DNA of 64,000 bases from NCBI GenBank assembly GCA_021292105.1, contig CM037868.1, positions 25,253,303-25,317,302 of the forward strand, given 5' to 3'. The first letter of the stretch is position 1, and the number at the start of each line of letters is the position of its first letter. The notes beneath the pieces were generated by a model. It made no database searches, had not been told where the DNA came from, and saw only the letters and a list, made by a program, of their open reading frames with translations. Both the position numbers and the translations under genes were made by a program. Positions 1 through 12,217 of the stretch are shown piece by piece. Source of the DNA: Anadara kagoshimensis. Lineage: Eukaryota; Mollusca; Bivalvia; Arcoida; Arcidae.

Positions 1-3000
1 ATCTTGACTGTAAAGTGAAACACCTCACTATTACAACGTCCTAGAATTGAACACCTCAATAAAAGTGAAATAATCTTACTGTAAAGTGAAACACCTCACT
101 CCATTACAACGTCCTAGAATTGAACACCTCGATAAAAGTGAAATAATCTTGACTGGGACGTGAAACACTTACTCCATTACAACGTCCTAGAATTGAACAC
201 CTCATAAAAGTGAAATAATCTTGACTGGACGTGAAACACCTTACTCCATTACAACGTCCTAGAATTGAACACCTCAATAAAAGTGAAATAATCTTGACTG
301 GGACGTGAAACACCTTACTCCATTACAACGTCCTAGAATTGAACACTCAATAAAAGTGAAATGATCTTGACTGTAGAGTGAAACACCTTACTCTATTACA
401 ACGTCCTAGAATTGAACACTCGATAAAAGTGAAATAATCTTGACTGTAAAGTAAAACACCTCACTCCATTAACACGTCCTAGAATTGAACACCTCATAAA
501 AGTGAAATAATCTTGAATGGGATGTGAAACACCATTACTCCACTACTCGCTAGAAATGACCGCCTCAATATAGCTTGACTGGAGCATAAAATAGCATTAA
601 TCTACTCAACGTCCCAGAATCGACCTCCTAAATATAAGTTGAAAAATCTTGACTGTAGATGAAACACCTTACTCCATTACAACGTCCTAGAATTGAACAC
701 CTCGATAAAAGTGAAATAATCTTGACTGGTACGTGAAACACCTTACTCCATTACAACGTCCTAGAATTCAACACCTCGATAAAAGTGAAATAATCTTGAC
801 TGTAAAGTGAAACACCTCACTCCATTACAACGTCCTAGAATTGAACACCTCGATAAAAGTGAAATAATCTTGACTGTAGAGTGAAAGACCTCACTCCATT
901 ACAACGTCCTAGAATTGAACACCTCGATAAAAGTGAAATAATCTTTACTGGGACATGAAACACCTTACTCTATTTCAACGTCCTAGAATTGAACACCTCA
1001 ATAAAAGTGAAATAATCTTGACTGTAAAGTGAAACACCTCACTCCATTACAACGTCCTAGAATTGAACACCTCAATAAAAGTGAAATAATCTTGACTGTA
1101 AAGTGAAACACCTCACTCCATTACAACGTCCTAGAATTGAACACCTCAATAAAAGTGAAATAATCTTGACTGTAAAGTGAAACACCTCACTCCATTACAA
1201 CGTCCTAGAATTGAACACCTCGATAAAAGTGAAATAATCTTGACTGGGACGTGAAACACCTTACTCTATTACAACATCCTAGAATTGAACACCTAATAAA
1301 AGTGAAATAATTTGACTGTAAAGTGAAACACCTCACTCCATTACAACGTCCTAGAATTGAACACCTCAATAAAGTGAAATAATCTTGACTGTAAAGTGAA
1401 ACACCTCACTCCATTACAACGTCCTAGAATTGAACACCTCGATAAAAGTGAAATAATCTTGACTGTAAAGTGAAACACCTCACTCTATTACAACGTCCTA
1501 GAATTGAACACCTCAATAAAAGTGAAATAATCTTGACTGTAAAGTGAAACACCTCACTCCATTACAACGTCCTAGAATTGAACACCTCAATAAAAGTGAA
1601 ATAATCTTGACTGGGACGTGAAACACCTTACTCCATTACAACGTCCTAGAATTGAACACCTCAATAAAAGTGAAATAATCTTGACTGTAAAGTGAAACAC
1701 CTCACTATATTACAACGTCCTAGAATTGAACACCTCAATAAAAGTGAAATAATCTTAACTGTAAAGTGAAACACCTCACTCCATTACAACGTCCTAGAAT
1801 TGAACACCTCGATAAAAGTGAAATAATCTTGACTGGGACGTGAAACACTTTACTCCATTACAACGTCCTAGAATTGAACACCTCAATAAAAGTGAAATAA
1901 TCTTGACTGGGACGTGAAACACCTTACTCCATTACAACGTCCTAGAATTGAACACCTCAATAAAAGTGAAATAATCTTGACTGGGACGTGAAACACCTTA
2001 CTCCATTACAACGTCCTAGAATTGAACACTTCAATAAAAGTGAAATGATCTTCACTGTAGAGTGAAACACCTTACTCTATTACAACGTCCTAGAATTGAA
2101 CACCTCGATAAAAGTGAAATAATCTTGACTGTAAAGTAAAACACCTCACTCCATTACAACGTCCTAGAATTGAACACCTCAATAAAAGTGAAATAATCTT
2201 GAATGGGATGTGAAACACCATTACTCCACTACTCGCTAGAAATGACCGCCTCAATATAGCTTGACTGGAGCATAAAATAGCATTAATCTACTCCAACGTC
2301 CCAGAATCGACCTCCTAAATATAAGTTGAAAAATCTTGACTGTAGAATGAAACACCTTACTCCATTACAACGTCCTAGAATTGAACACCTCGATAAAAGT
2401 GAAATAATCTTGACTGGTACGTGAAACACCTTACTCCATTACAACGTCCTAGAATTCAACACCTCGATAAAAGTGAAATAATCTTGACTGTAAAGTGAAA
2501 CACCTCACTCCATTACAACGTCCTAGAATTGAACACCTCGATAAAAGTGAAATAATCTTGACTGTAGAGTGAAAGACCTCACTCCATTACAACGTCCTAG
2601 AATTGAACACCTCGATAAAAGTGAAAAAATCTTGACTGTAAAGTGAAACACCTCACTCCGTTACAACGTCCTAGAATTGAACACCTCAATAAAAGTGAAA
2701 TAATCTTGACTGTAAAGTGAAACACCTCACTCCATTACAACGTCCTAGAATTGAACACCTCAATAAAAGTGAAATAATCTTGACTGTAAAGTGAAACACC
2801 TCACTCCATTACAACGTCCTAGAATTGAACACCTCGATAAAAGTGAAATAATCTTGACTGTAAAGTGAAACACCTCACTCCATTACAACGTCCTAGAATT
2901 GAACACCTCGATAAAAGTGAAATAATCTTTACTGGGACGTGAAACACCTTACTCTATTTCAACGTCCTAGAATTGAACACCTCAATAAAAGTGAAATAAT

Positions 3001-6000
3001 CTTGACTGTAAAGTGAAACACCTCACTCCATTACAACGTCCTAGAATTGAACACCTCAATAAAAGTGAAATAATCTTGACTGTAAAGTGAAACACCTCAC
3101 TCCATTACAACGTCTAGAATTGAACACCTCAATAAAAGTGAAATAATCTTGACTGTAAAGTGAAACACCTCACTCCATTACAACGTCCTAGAATTGAACA
3201 CCTCGATAAAAGTGAAATAATCTTGACTGGGACGTGAAACACCTTACTCTATTACAACATCCTAGAATTGAACACCTAAATAAAAGTGAAATAATTTTGA
3301 CTGTAAAGTGAAACACCTCACTCCATTACAACGTCCTAGAATTGAACACCTCAATAAAAGTGAAATAATCTTGACTGTAAAGTGAAACACCTCACTCCTT
3401 TACAACGTCCTAGAATTGAACACCTCGATAAAAGTGAAATAATCTTGACTGTAAAGTGAAACACCTCACTCTATTACAACGTCCTAGAATTGAACACCTC
3501 AATAAAAGTGAAATAATCTTGACTGTAAAGTGAAACACCTCACTCCATTACAACGTCCTAGAATTGAACACCTCAATAAAAGTGAAATAATCTTGACTGG
3601 GACGTGAAACACCTTACTCCATTACAACGTCCTAGAATTGAACACCTCAATAAAAGTGAAATAATCTTGACTGTAAAGTGAAACACCTCACTATATTACA
3701 ACGTCCTAGAATTGAACACCTCAATAAAAGTGAAATAATCTTAACTGTAAAGTGAAACGCCTCACTCCATTACAACGTCCTAGAATTGAACACCTCGATA
3801 AAAGTGAAATAATCTTGACTGGGACGTGAAACACTTTACTCCATTACAACGTCCTAGAATTGAACACCTCAATAAAGTGAAATAATCTTGACTGGGACGT
3901 GAAACACCTTACTCCATTACAACGTCCTAGAATTGAACACCTCAATAAAAGTGAAATAATCTTGACTGGGACGTGAAACACCTTACTCCATTACAACGTC
4001 CTAGAATTGAACACTTCAATAAAAGTGAAATGATCTTCACTGTAGAGTGAAACACCTTACTCTATTACAACGTCCTAGAATTGAACACCTCGATAAAAGT
4101 GAAATAATCTTGACTGTAAAGTAAAACACCTCACTCCATTACAACGTCCTAGAATTGAACACCTCAATAAAAGTGAAATAATCTTGAATGGGATGTGAAA
4201 CACCATTACTCCACTACTCGCTAGAAATGACCGCCTCAATATAGCTTGACTGGAGCATAAAATAGCATTAATCTACTCCAACGTCCCAGAATCGACCTCC
4301 TAAATATAAGTTGAAAAATCTTGACTGTAGAATGAAACACCTTACTCCATTACAACGTCCTAGAATTGAACACCTCGAAAAAGTGAAATAATCTTGACTG
4401 GTACGTGAAACACCTTACTCCATTACAACGTCCTAGAATTCAACACCTCGATAAAAGTGAAATAATCTTGACTGTAAAGTGAAACACCTCACTCCATTAC
4501 AACGTCCTAGAATTGAACACCTCGATAAAAGTGAAATAATCTTGACTGTAGAGTGAAAGACCTCACTCCATTACAACGTCCTAGAATTGAACACCTCGAT
4601 AAAAGTGAAAAAATCTTGACTGTAAAGTGAAACACCTCACTCCATTACAACGTCCTAGAATTGAACACCTCAATAAAAGTGAAATAATCTTGACTGTAAA
4701 GTGAAACACCTCACTCCATTACAACGTCCTAGAATTGAACACCTCAATAAAAGTGAAATAATCTTGACTGTAAAGTGAAACACCTCACTCCATTACAACG
4801 TCCTAGAATTGAAACACCTCGATAAAAGTGAAATAATCTTGACTGTAAAGTGAAACACCTCACTCCATTACAACGTCCTAGAATTGAACACCTCGATAAA
4901 AGTGAAATAATCTTTACTGGGACGTGAAACACCTTACTCTATTTCAACGTCCTAGAATTGAACACCTCAATAAAAGTGAAATAATCTTGACTGTAAAGTG
5001 AAACACCTCACTCCATTACAACGTCCTAGAATTGAACACCTCAATAAAAGTGAAATAATCTTGACTGTAAAGTGAAACACCTCACTCCATTACAACGTCC
5101 TAGAATTGAACACCTCAGTAAAAGTGAAATAATCTTGACTGTAAAGTGAAACACCTCACTCCATTACAACGTCCTAGAATTGAACACCTCGATAAAAGTG
5201 AAATAATCTTGACTGGGACGTGAAACACCTTACTCTATTACAACATCCTAGAATTGAACACCTAAATAAAAGTGAAATAATTTTGACTGTAAAGTGAAAC
5301 ACCTCACTCCATTACAACGTCCTAGAATTGAACACCTCAATAAAAGTGAAATAATCTTGACTGTAAAGTGAAACACCTCACTCCATTACAACGTCCTAGA
5401 ATTGAACACCTCGATAAAAGTGAAATAATCTTGACTGTAAAGTGAAACACCTCACTCTATTACAACGTCCTAGAATTGAACACCTCAATAAAAGTGAAAT
5501 AATCTTGACTGTAAAGTGAAACACCTCACTCCATTATAACGTCCTAGAATTGAACACCTCAATAAAAGTGAAATAATCTTGACTGGGACGTGAAACACCT
5601 TACTCCATTACAACGTCCTAGAATTGAACACCTCAATAAAAGTGAAATAATCTTGACTGTAAAGTGAAACACCTCACTATATTACAACGTCCTAGAATTG
5701 AACACCTCAATAAAAGTGAAATAATCTTAACTGTAAAGTGAAACACCTCACTCCACTACAACGTCCTAGAATTGAACACCTCGATAAAAGTGAAATAATC
5801 TTGACTGGGACGTGAAACACTTTACTCCATTACAACGTCCTAGAATTGAACACCTCAATAAAAGTGAAATAATCTTGACTGGGACGTGAAACACCTTACT
5901 CCATTACAACGTCCTAGAATTGAACAACTCAATAAAAGTGAAATAATCTTGACTGTAAAGTGAAACACCTCACTCCATTACAACGTCCTAGAATTGAACA

Positions 6001-6235
6001 CCTCGATAAAAGTGAAATAATCTTGACTGGGACGTGAAACACTTTACTCCATTACAACGTCCTAGAATTGAACACCTCAATAAAAGTGAAATAACCTTGA
6101 CTGTAGAGTGAAACACCTCACTCCATTACAACGTCCTAGAATTGAACACCTCAATAAAAGTAAAATAATCTTGACTGGGACGTGAAACACCTTACTCCAT
6201 TTCAACGTCCTAGAATTCATCACCTTAATAAAAGT
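1..6235. repeat. Satellite I: ~74-bp tandem monomer array
   Basis: About 84 head-to-tail copies of a monomer averaging 74 bp fill this stretch and continue past the left edge. Recurrent landmarks in each monomer are TTGACTG, GTGAAACACC, ACAACGTCCTAGAATTGAAC and ATAAAAGTGAAATAATC. Variants alternate between TGTAAAGTGAAA and GGGACGTGAAA types, and between CTCAATA and CTCGATA. Short minus-strand open frames here are only readings of the monomer. The core CTCGATAWAAGTGAAA...TTGACTGGGACGT matches the 3' tail of the SINEs at 20345, 34193 and 52331, which suggests the satellite grew from a SINE tail. Confidence 0.97.
511..4910. repeat. Higher-order repeat (~1985 bp) within satellite I
   Basis: A divergent landmark beginning TCTTGAATGGGATG and containing CGCTAGAAATGACCGCCTC recurs at 511, 2197 and 4182. 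A second landmark, TCTTTACTGGG, recurs at 942, 2926 and 4911, a spacing of 1984 and 1985 bp. Landmark 1 to landmark 2 is 729 bp in copies 2 and 3 but only 431 bp in copy 1, so copy 1 lacks 298 bp, which equals four monomers. The array therefore evolved by duplication of blocks of about 27 monomers plus later loss of whole monomers. Confidence 0.9.
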
Positions 6236-6380
6236 AAAAGAAGCTTGACTGGGGCGTAAAACGCCATTACTCCACTCAACAGTCCCAGAATGTAGGGCTT
6301 TGATACAAATGAAAGAATCTTGAATGGGGTATAAACATCATTGCTATACTTTGCCGTCCCAGAACTGACCGCCTCGATAT
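6236..6380. repeat. Degenerate junction between satellites I and II
   Basis: Two or three diverged monomers containing CTTGACTGGGGCGTAAAACG and GACCGCCTCGATATAAGTG bridge the two arrays. They keep the SINE-tail-like core but not the 74-bp period, so they look like older or intermediate units. Confidence 0.6.
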
Positions 6381-7490
6381 AAGTGAAAGAATCTTGACTG
6401 GTTCTTAATACAGCATTCTACAGAACTGACCCCTCGATATAAGTGAAAGAATCTTGACTGGTTCTTAATACAGCATTCTACAGAACTGAACCCCTCGATA
6501 TAAGTGAAAGAATCTTGACTGGTCCTTAATACAGCATTCTACAGAACTGACCCCTCTATATAAGTGAAAGAATCTTGACTGGTTCTTAATACAGCATTCT
6601 ACAGAACTAACCCCCTCGATATAAGTGAAAGAATCTTGACTGGTTCTTAATACAGCATTCTACAGAACTGAACCCTCGATATAAGTGAAAGAATCTTGAC
6701 TGGTTCTTAATACAGCATTCTACAGAACTGAACCCCTCGATATAAGTGAAAGAATCTTGACTGGTCCTTAATACAGCATTCTACAGAACTGAACCCCTCG
6801 ATAAGTGAAAGAATCTTGACTGGTTCTTAATACAGCATTCTACAGAACTGAACCCCTCGATATAAGTGAAAGAATCTTGACTGGTTCTTAATACAGCATT
6901 CTACAGAACTGAACCCCTCGATATAAGTGAAAGAATCTTGACTGGTTCTTAATACAGCATTCTACAGAACTGAACCCCTCGATATAAGTGAAAGAATCTT
7001 GACTGGTTCTTAATACAGCATTCTACAGAACTGAACCCCCTCGATATAAGTGAAAGAATCTTGACTGGTTCTTAATACAGCATTCTACAGAACTGAACCC
7101 TTCGATATAAGTGAAAGAATCTTGACTGGTTCTTAATACAGCATTCTACAGAACTGAACCCCTCGATATAAGTGAAAGAATCTTGACTGGTTTTTAATAC
7201 AGCATTCTACAGAACTGACCCCTCGATATAAGTGAAAGAATCTTGACTGGTTCTTAATACAGCATTCTACAGAACTGACCCCCTCGATAAAAGTGAAAGA
7301 ATCTTGACTGGTTCTTAATACAGCATTCTACAGAACTGAACCCCTCGATATAAGTGAAAGAATCTTGACTGGTTCTTAATACAGCATTCTACAGAACTGA
7401 CCCCCTCGATATAAGTGAAAGAATCTTGACTGGTTCTTGATACAGCATTCTACAGAACTGACCCCCTCGATATAAATGAAAGAATTTTAA
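6381..7490. repeat. Satellite II: ~60-bp tandem monomer array
   Basis: About 18 tandem copies of a 60-61-bp unit, marked by GATATAAGTGAAAGAATCTT followed by GACTGGTTCTTAATACAGC and ATTCTACAGAACTGA. Copies are nearly identical, which implies recent amplification. The GATATAAGTGAAA...CTTGACTGG core is shared with satellite I and with the SINE tails, but the other half of the unit is different. Confidence 0.95.
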
Positions 7491-7762
7491 CTGGGTCCTA
7501 ATACAACATTCCTCCACTCAACCGTCCCTGAATGGACCGCCTCGATATAAGTAAAAGAATTTTTACTGGATCCGAAAATACCATTACTCCACTCAACAGT
7601 CCCTGATGTAAGTGAAAGAATTTTTACTGGATCCGAAAACACCATTACATGATCACTCAACAGTCCCTGAATTGACCGCCTCGATGTAAGTGAAAGAATT
7701 TTTACTGGTCCGAAAACACCATTACATCACTCAACAGTCTCTGAATTGACCGCCTCGATACA
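7491..7762. repeat. Degenerate satellite-edge units
   Basis: Four diverged units carry GACCGCCTCGATRTAAGTG, AAGAATTTTTACTGGATCC and CACTCAACAGTCCCTGA. They decay toward unique sequence at about 7763, as expected at an ageing array edge. Confidence 0.75.
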
Positions 7763-8045
7763 CAGAGGCGACAAGAAGTATTCGGACACTTTGTACGTAA
7801 AATCCATCTTTGTTTCATGTAAAACTTTTTTTTTTTTTAAATCTCAAAAAATTATTTCTTGGTCTATTTCCTTAAATTTTTCACAAATACATGTAAATTT
7901 TATATAATTTTTCTTAAAAATAATTAGAACAGAGAATTTCGTTGTTTTTTTATAGATAAAAAATTCAAATTCAACGAAAAATTTTTAAAATTGAAATATA
8001 TAATCATGCTTCATATGGTGGTTAAATATTTACCACGCTGTTCAC
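7763..8045. other. AT-rich spacer, no gene seen
   Basis: Poly-T and poly-A rich sequence between the satellite edge and a LINE fragment. No splice-consistent coding segment or repeat family was recognised. Confidence 0.5.
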
Positions 8046-8049
8046 CTTA

Positions 8050-8350
8050 TGTTTTCTTGACTGTTATAACCAACCTACCTATCCAGGTGGAGAGTAAGGT
8101 CAATACAAGGTTTCGCCATTCCAATCTGTTTTTTGCCTTCGTCTCAGCCTCTCCCCAAGTCAGCTGCAGATCTTTCAGTTGACCTTCTACAGTTCTTCGC
8201 CATGTTGTTTTTGGCCTTCCGCGATGTCTTTTCTCTTGGGGTGTCCATCTTAATGCTTCTTTAGTTATGCATTTCCCATTCTAAAATCATGCCCAAGCCA
8301 TTTAAACCTTCTTTGAGTGTTTTCGTCAATGATACATTTTGAATCTGTCA
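8050..8350 (-). pseudogene. LINE reverse transcriptase C-terminal fragment
   Basis: On the minus strand from about 8350 down to 8050 the translation reads RRFKWLGHDFRMGNA, then after a frameshift LRWTPQEKRHRGRPKTTWRR, followed by LTWGEAETKAKNRLEWRN and LVLTLLSTWIG. This is the characteristic C-terminal tail of non-LTR retrotransposon endonuclease-reverse transcriptases of the RTE-like kind in invertebrates (known family pattern). Only the last ~95 residues are present, with a stop and a frameshift near 8275, so it is a dead 5'-truncated insertion. The exact clade is inferred. Confidence 0.8.
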
Positions 8351-8562
8351 TTTTAAATAAGTTTGAATTTGATATGACTGTTATAAGACAGACAGTATTT
8401 TGAAAATTATTGGAAGAAACTACAACTAATTTTACATGTAACGGTGAAAAATTCATGGAAATTGGACAAGAAACAAAGAAATTTAAAAAAATTCTTTTTT
8501 ATCAATCATTGACAAGTTTTTCCGATTTTTCTAAGCTTGTTTTTTAAGTACGACCTTAGATG

Positions 8563-8745
8563 TACAGTCAAACCTGGTTATAGAGGCCACCCAAGGGAAC
8601 TAGTAAAAGTGGCCTTTATGGGCAGGTGGCCTTTATATACAGGTTCAAATAATAAGAATAAAGAACAATCGTGATACAATTCTACTGGCCTTTATAAGCA
8701 AGTGACCCTTATATAGAGGTGGCTTTTAAAGCAGGTTGGACTGTA
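8563..8745. mobile_element. MITE family A (TIR CAGTCAAACCTG, TA flanks), copy 1
   Basis: A 183-bp element begins TACAGTCAAACCTGG and ends CAGGTTGGACTGTA, giving terminal inverted repeats flanked by TA. That is the arrangement of Tc1/mariner-type non-autonomous elements. Internally it repeats GGCCTTTATA-type motifs (GTGGCCTTTATGGGCAGG, CTGGCCTTTATAAGC). No coding capacity. Related copies lie at 11506, 14634, 16562 (expanded, inverted) and 24063. Confidence 0.85.
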
Positions 8746-8755
8746 CACTCAAATA

Positions 8756-9149
8756 TTTACAATATGACTGTATCTCTCTTCGATGAAACACACAAAAGCA
8801 ATTGTATTTCAGTTCCCGTTGAAAGACAATAAGGGTCATGACCCTTGATGTGTATCAATTTTCCCGCAATATTACGTCATGTCTCACACAGGGGGTCACG
8901 TGATCATGTGAGATACTAAAAACCCTATATTACACGAGGAGATATGAAAAAAATAGCGCCAAGGTACAAAATATTTATTGTAAATATAAGAAATGACATT
9001 TCTGCTCATGGTATTTCAAGGGGTAATAAAAGATATTGTGGCGCGTGCCAAATTCAAAATGAAGGGCTTCGCCCCTCATCGAATTTGGCACGCACCACAC
9101 TATCTTTCATTACCCCTTGAAATACCATGATCAGAATGTCATTTCTTAG
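8756..9149. repeat. Foldback repeat, copy 1 (66-67-bp arms)
   Basis: Left arm 8989-9055 and right arm 9081-9146 are near-perfect inverted copies containing GGCGCGTGCCAAATTC and TCAAGGGGTAAT. They are separated by a 25-bp loop that itself holds a GGGCTTCGCCCC hairpin. The sequence 5' of the arms, from TTTACAATATGACTG through GTCACGTGATC, is shared with the second copy at 50572. The matched outer limits of both copies suggest a dispersed non-coding element. RNA read through it would fold into a long stem. Confidence 0.85.
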
Positions 9150-9393
9150 TCGAAGAAATATTTTAATTAACTACCATCGGAATTTGGATCGTAAATCATT
9201 ATATTATGTCGCCATCCTGTTACACGGTATTACACATATAAAAGTGAATTCTACATGTAGTACTAGCCAAATCGGATTACCCATTGATGTAAATTTGATA
9301 TTTTTTTCTATATGATGATGTAGTTAATGTAAATGTTTAAGAAGCTGAATAAATAGCATGACAACCTGTTTATTATAAAGGAAACTCTTAACA

Positions 9394-9451
9394 ATGGCAA
9401 ACGTGTTTATAGCTATTATTGTGTGTAGTGTAATCATTACAGCTGAAACAG
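9394..9451 (+). CDS. DUF3011-like gene, exon 1 (signal peptide)
   Basis: Encodes 19 residues from ATG at 9394, a hydrophobic leader ending ITAET, then one base of a split codon. The donor is ACAG|GTAATC at 9452. This exon end is the template of the tandem array that follows. Confidence 0.7.
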
Positions 9452-9471
9452 GTAATCTCTCATCCCCCCCC

Positions 9472-9519
<48 letters not shown>

Positions 9520-9613
9520 CACACACATAAACACACAAACATACACAGCTGAATTAGGTAATCTCTCACTCTCTCTCTCACACACACGCACATATACGCA
9601 GCTGAATTAGGTA

Positions 9614-9657
<44 letters not shown>

Positions 9658-9847
9658 CACACACATAAACACACAAACATACACAGCTGAATTAGGTAAT
9701 CTCTCACTCTCTCTCACACACACACGCACATATACGCAGCTGAATTAGGTAATCTCTCTCTCTATCTCTCTCTCTAACACACATATACATAGCTGAATTA
9801 GGTAATATTTCTCTCTTTCCTAACACACATATACACAGCTGAATTAG

Positions 9848-9893
<46 letters not shown>

Positions 9894-9976
9894 ACACACA
9901 TAAAGACACACATACACAGCTGAATAAGGTAATCTCTCTCTAAAGCACAAATATACACAGCTGAATTAAGGTAAAA

Positions 9977-10032
<56 letters not shown>

Positions 10033-12166
10033 AGAGTTTTTCCGAACATAATTTTTGAATGGAGATGTTAACCGGAGTTTTCAGAAAAAGGAATTCATAA
10101 ATGGCCAAGGAAATCGGAGTTTCCGGAATATACTGTTTGAAATGGCGAAGGAAACCGGAGGTTCCGGAATATGATGTTTAAATGGCAAAGGTTGCGGTTA
10201 TTTCGGAAATGCTGTTTAAATGGCAGAGGTTACAAGATTTTTTCGGAATATCATGTTTAAATGACGGAGGGTATTAGATTTTTTGGAATTTTATCTTTGA
10301 ATGGCGAAGGAAACCGAAGTTTTCAGTATGATTTTTGGGAATCCGAGTTCCCATGTATGATTTTTGAATGGCGCAAGTAACTGGATTTCGAATATGAATT
10401 TTCTGTCATAATAAAGGGTAGTTTTTTCGAATATCATGTTTGAATGGCAAGGAAATTGGAGTTTTTCGAATATAATTTTTGAAGAGAGAAGGAAACCAGA
10501 ATTTTCCGAATATGGTTTTAAACAGCGAAAAATGGGAGTATTTCGAATATGATTCTCGAATGACGGGGGTAAACGGAGTTTTTGCAAATCAAATATGATG
10601 CTCGAATAGCGAAGTTAACCGAAATTTTCCAAAACTGATTTTTTTGAATGGCAAAAAACCCGTAGTTTTCTGAATATGATGTTTGAATGCAAACATATTT
10701 TTTATATGATTATTGAATGCCGAACGAAACCAGAAATTTTTTAATATGAATTTTTGCGTCAGTTAATTTTCGCAATCTATTCGCGTATTTCAATTTTGGC
10801 GTCGTTGGATAATGAACAGTTAAAATCAAACAATATAAAAAATAATATATTCGATTTTTTTTTTAATTATCGCTTCTTGTAACTCGAATTTACACGAAAA
10901 ATAAACGAACGCGAAAATTCCCCGATTTATAGTACTTCCGTATCCGGTTTAAATACTCTCGATACCAAAATTAATGTCGAAGTCACTTTATTAGTGGCGC
11001 TAAATTATGCAAACATTTCAGAGAAAGGTCATAAAGTTGAATAAAGTCTTGATATGTTTCACATACCTTAATCTATATAACCGGTAAAACAAATACATAT
11101 TCGTGATAATCGTCACATACAGTGCATGTCTGTCGAAAGTTTAACATTGAGCTAACGAATCAGATTACATTGACCCATCGTAAGCCATATCTAAGCTGCT
11201 TTTCGATAGCTTTTTCTATCACATCTTTCGACAGCTTTTCGACCACTAGCTATCCATATCTCGAGCAATTGACAGATCGCCGGCCACGCCCACAATGTTC
11301 CGACAAAAACCTGGCATGCTTGAATTTCACTCAAAGGAACGAAAACTTGGCCTGAAGTAAGCCATTTAATGACGTCACTGATACTAGTACGTCATTAATT
11401 GCCGTGACGCGCTCCTTTTCTATCGCGATGGTAGCCTTTGTCGGAACATTGTGGGCGTGGCCGGCAATATGCCAATGGCAGTCGAGAGACCCGAATCCTT
11501 CTCGTTACACACTCAAACCTGTCTATAAAGGCCACTCAAGGAAACCAGTAAAAGTGGTCTTTATGGGCAGGTGGCCTTTATATATATATATACAGGTTCA
11601 AATATATTAATAAAGAACAATTGGGATACAATTCTACTGGCCTTTATCAGCAGGTGGCCCTTATATAGAGGCAGCCTTTAAGGCAGGTTGGACTGTAATT
11701 AGCCCAGCGTTAAAATTTCGACAAGAAGTGTCTTTAGCGTGCACTGAGGCACGGGGTCTTGGTTTTGAGTATCATCCGAAAGACTACCTTGTAATGAGCT
11801 TTTTACATCTCTAGTATAAGCAGGAAATGAAAATTTCCAAGTCCCGAGTGAGATTCGAACCCACAACCCTTGGCTTCGAAAACCAGTGTAGTAACGGGTA
11901 CATGTCGATTTCAATGTTCTTTGTCCAGTAAGAAGGACCAGATAAAGAGCGCTAACTGTGTCCAGTATACACTTCTGCAACCTCATCTATGGATGGTAAC
12001 GTCTCGATGTAAACAGTATACAAGTAGCTAAAGAACACATATAACTCTTTTAAGAGTGACATATTTATATATTTTATGTGTGCTAATAATGTTTTATATG
12101 TTGTTTATATTATGATGAGACTATAATAAAATGTATTATTATATTATAGAACGTCGGTGAGCAAAA

Positions 12167-12217
<51 letters not shown>

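Noticed and set aside
104..4932. Short minus-strand ORFs in the satellite
   Set aside because: They are the same monomer translated repeatedly, with frames set by monomer length changes.
1..6235. CRISPR-like repeat array
   Set aside because: Repeats are contiguous 74-bp monomers with no unique spacers, in an animal-type genome; this is satellite DNA.
9324..9958. Arg-Glu-rich minus-strand ORFs
   Set aside because: They are (TC)n and (CA)n microsatellites read in reverse over the donor-derived array.
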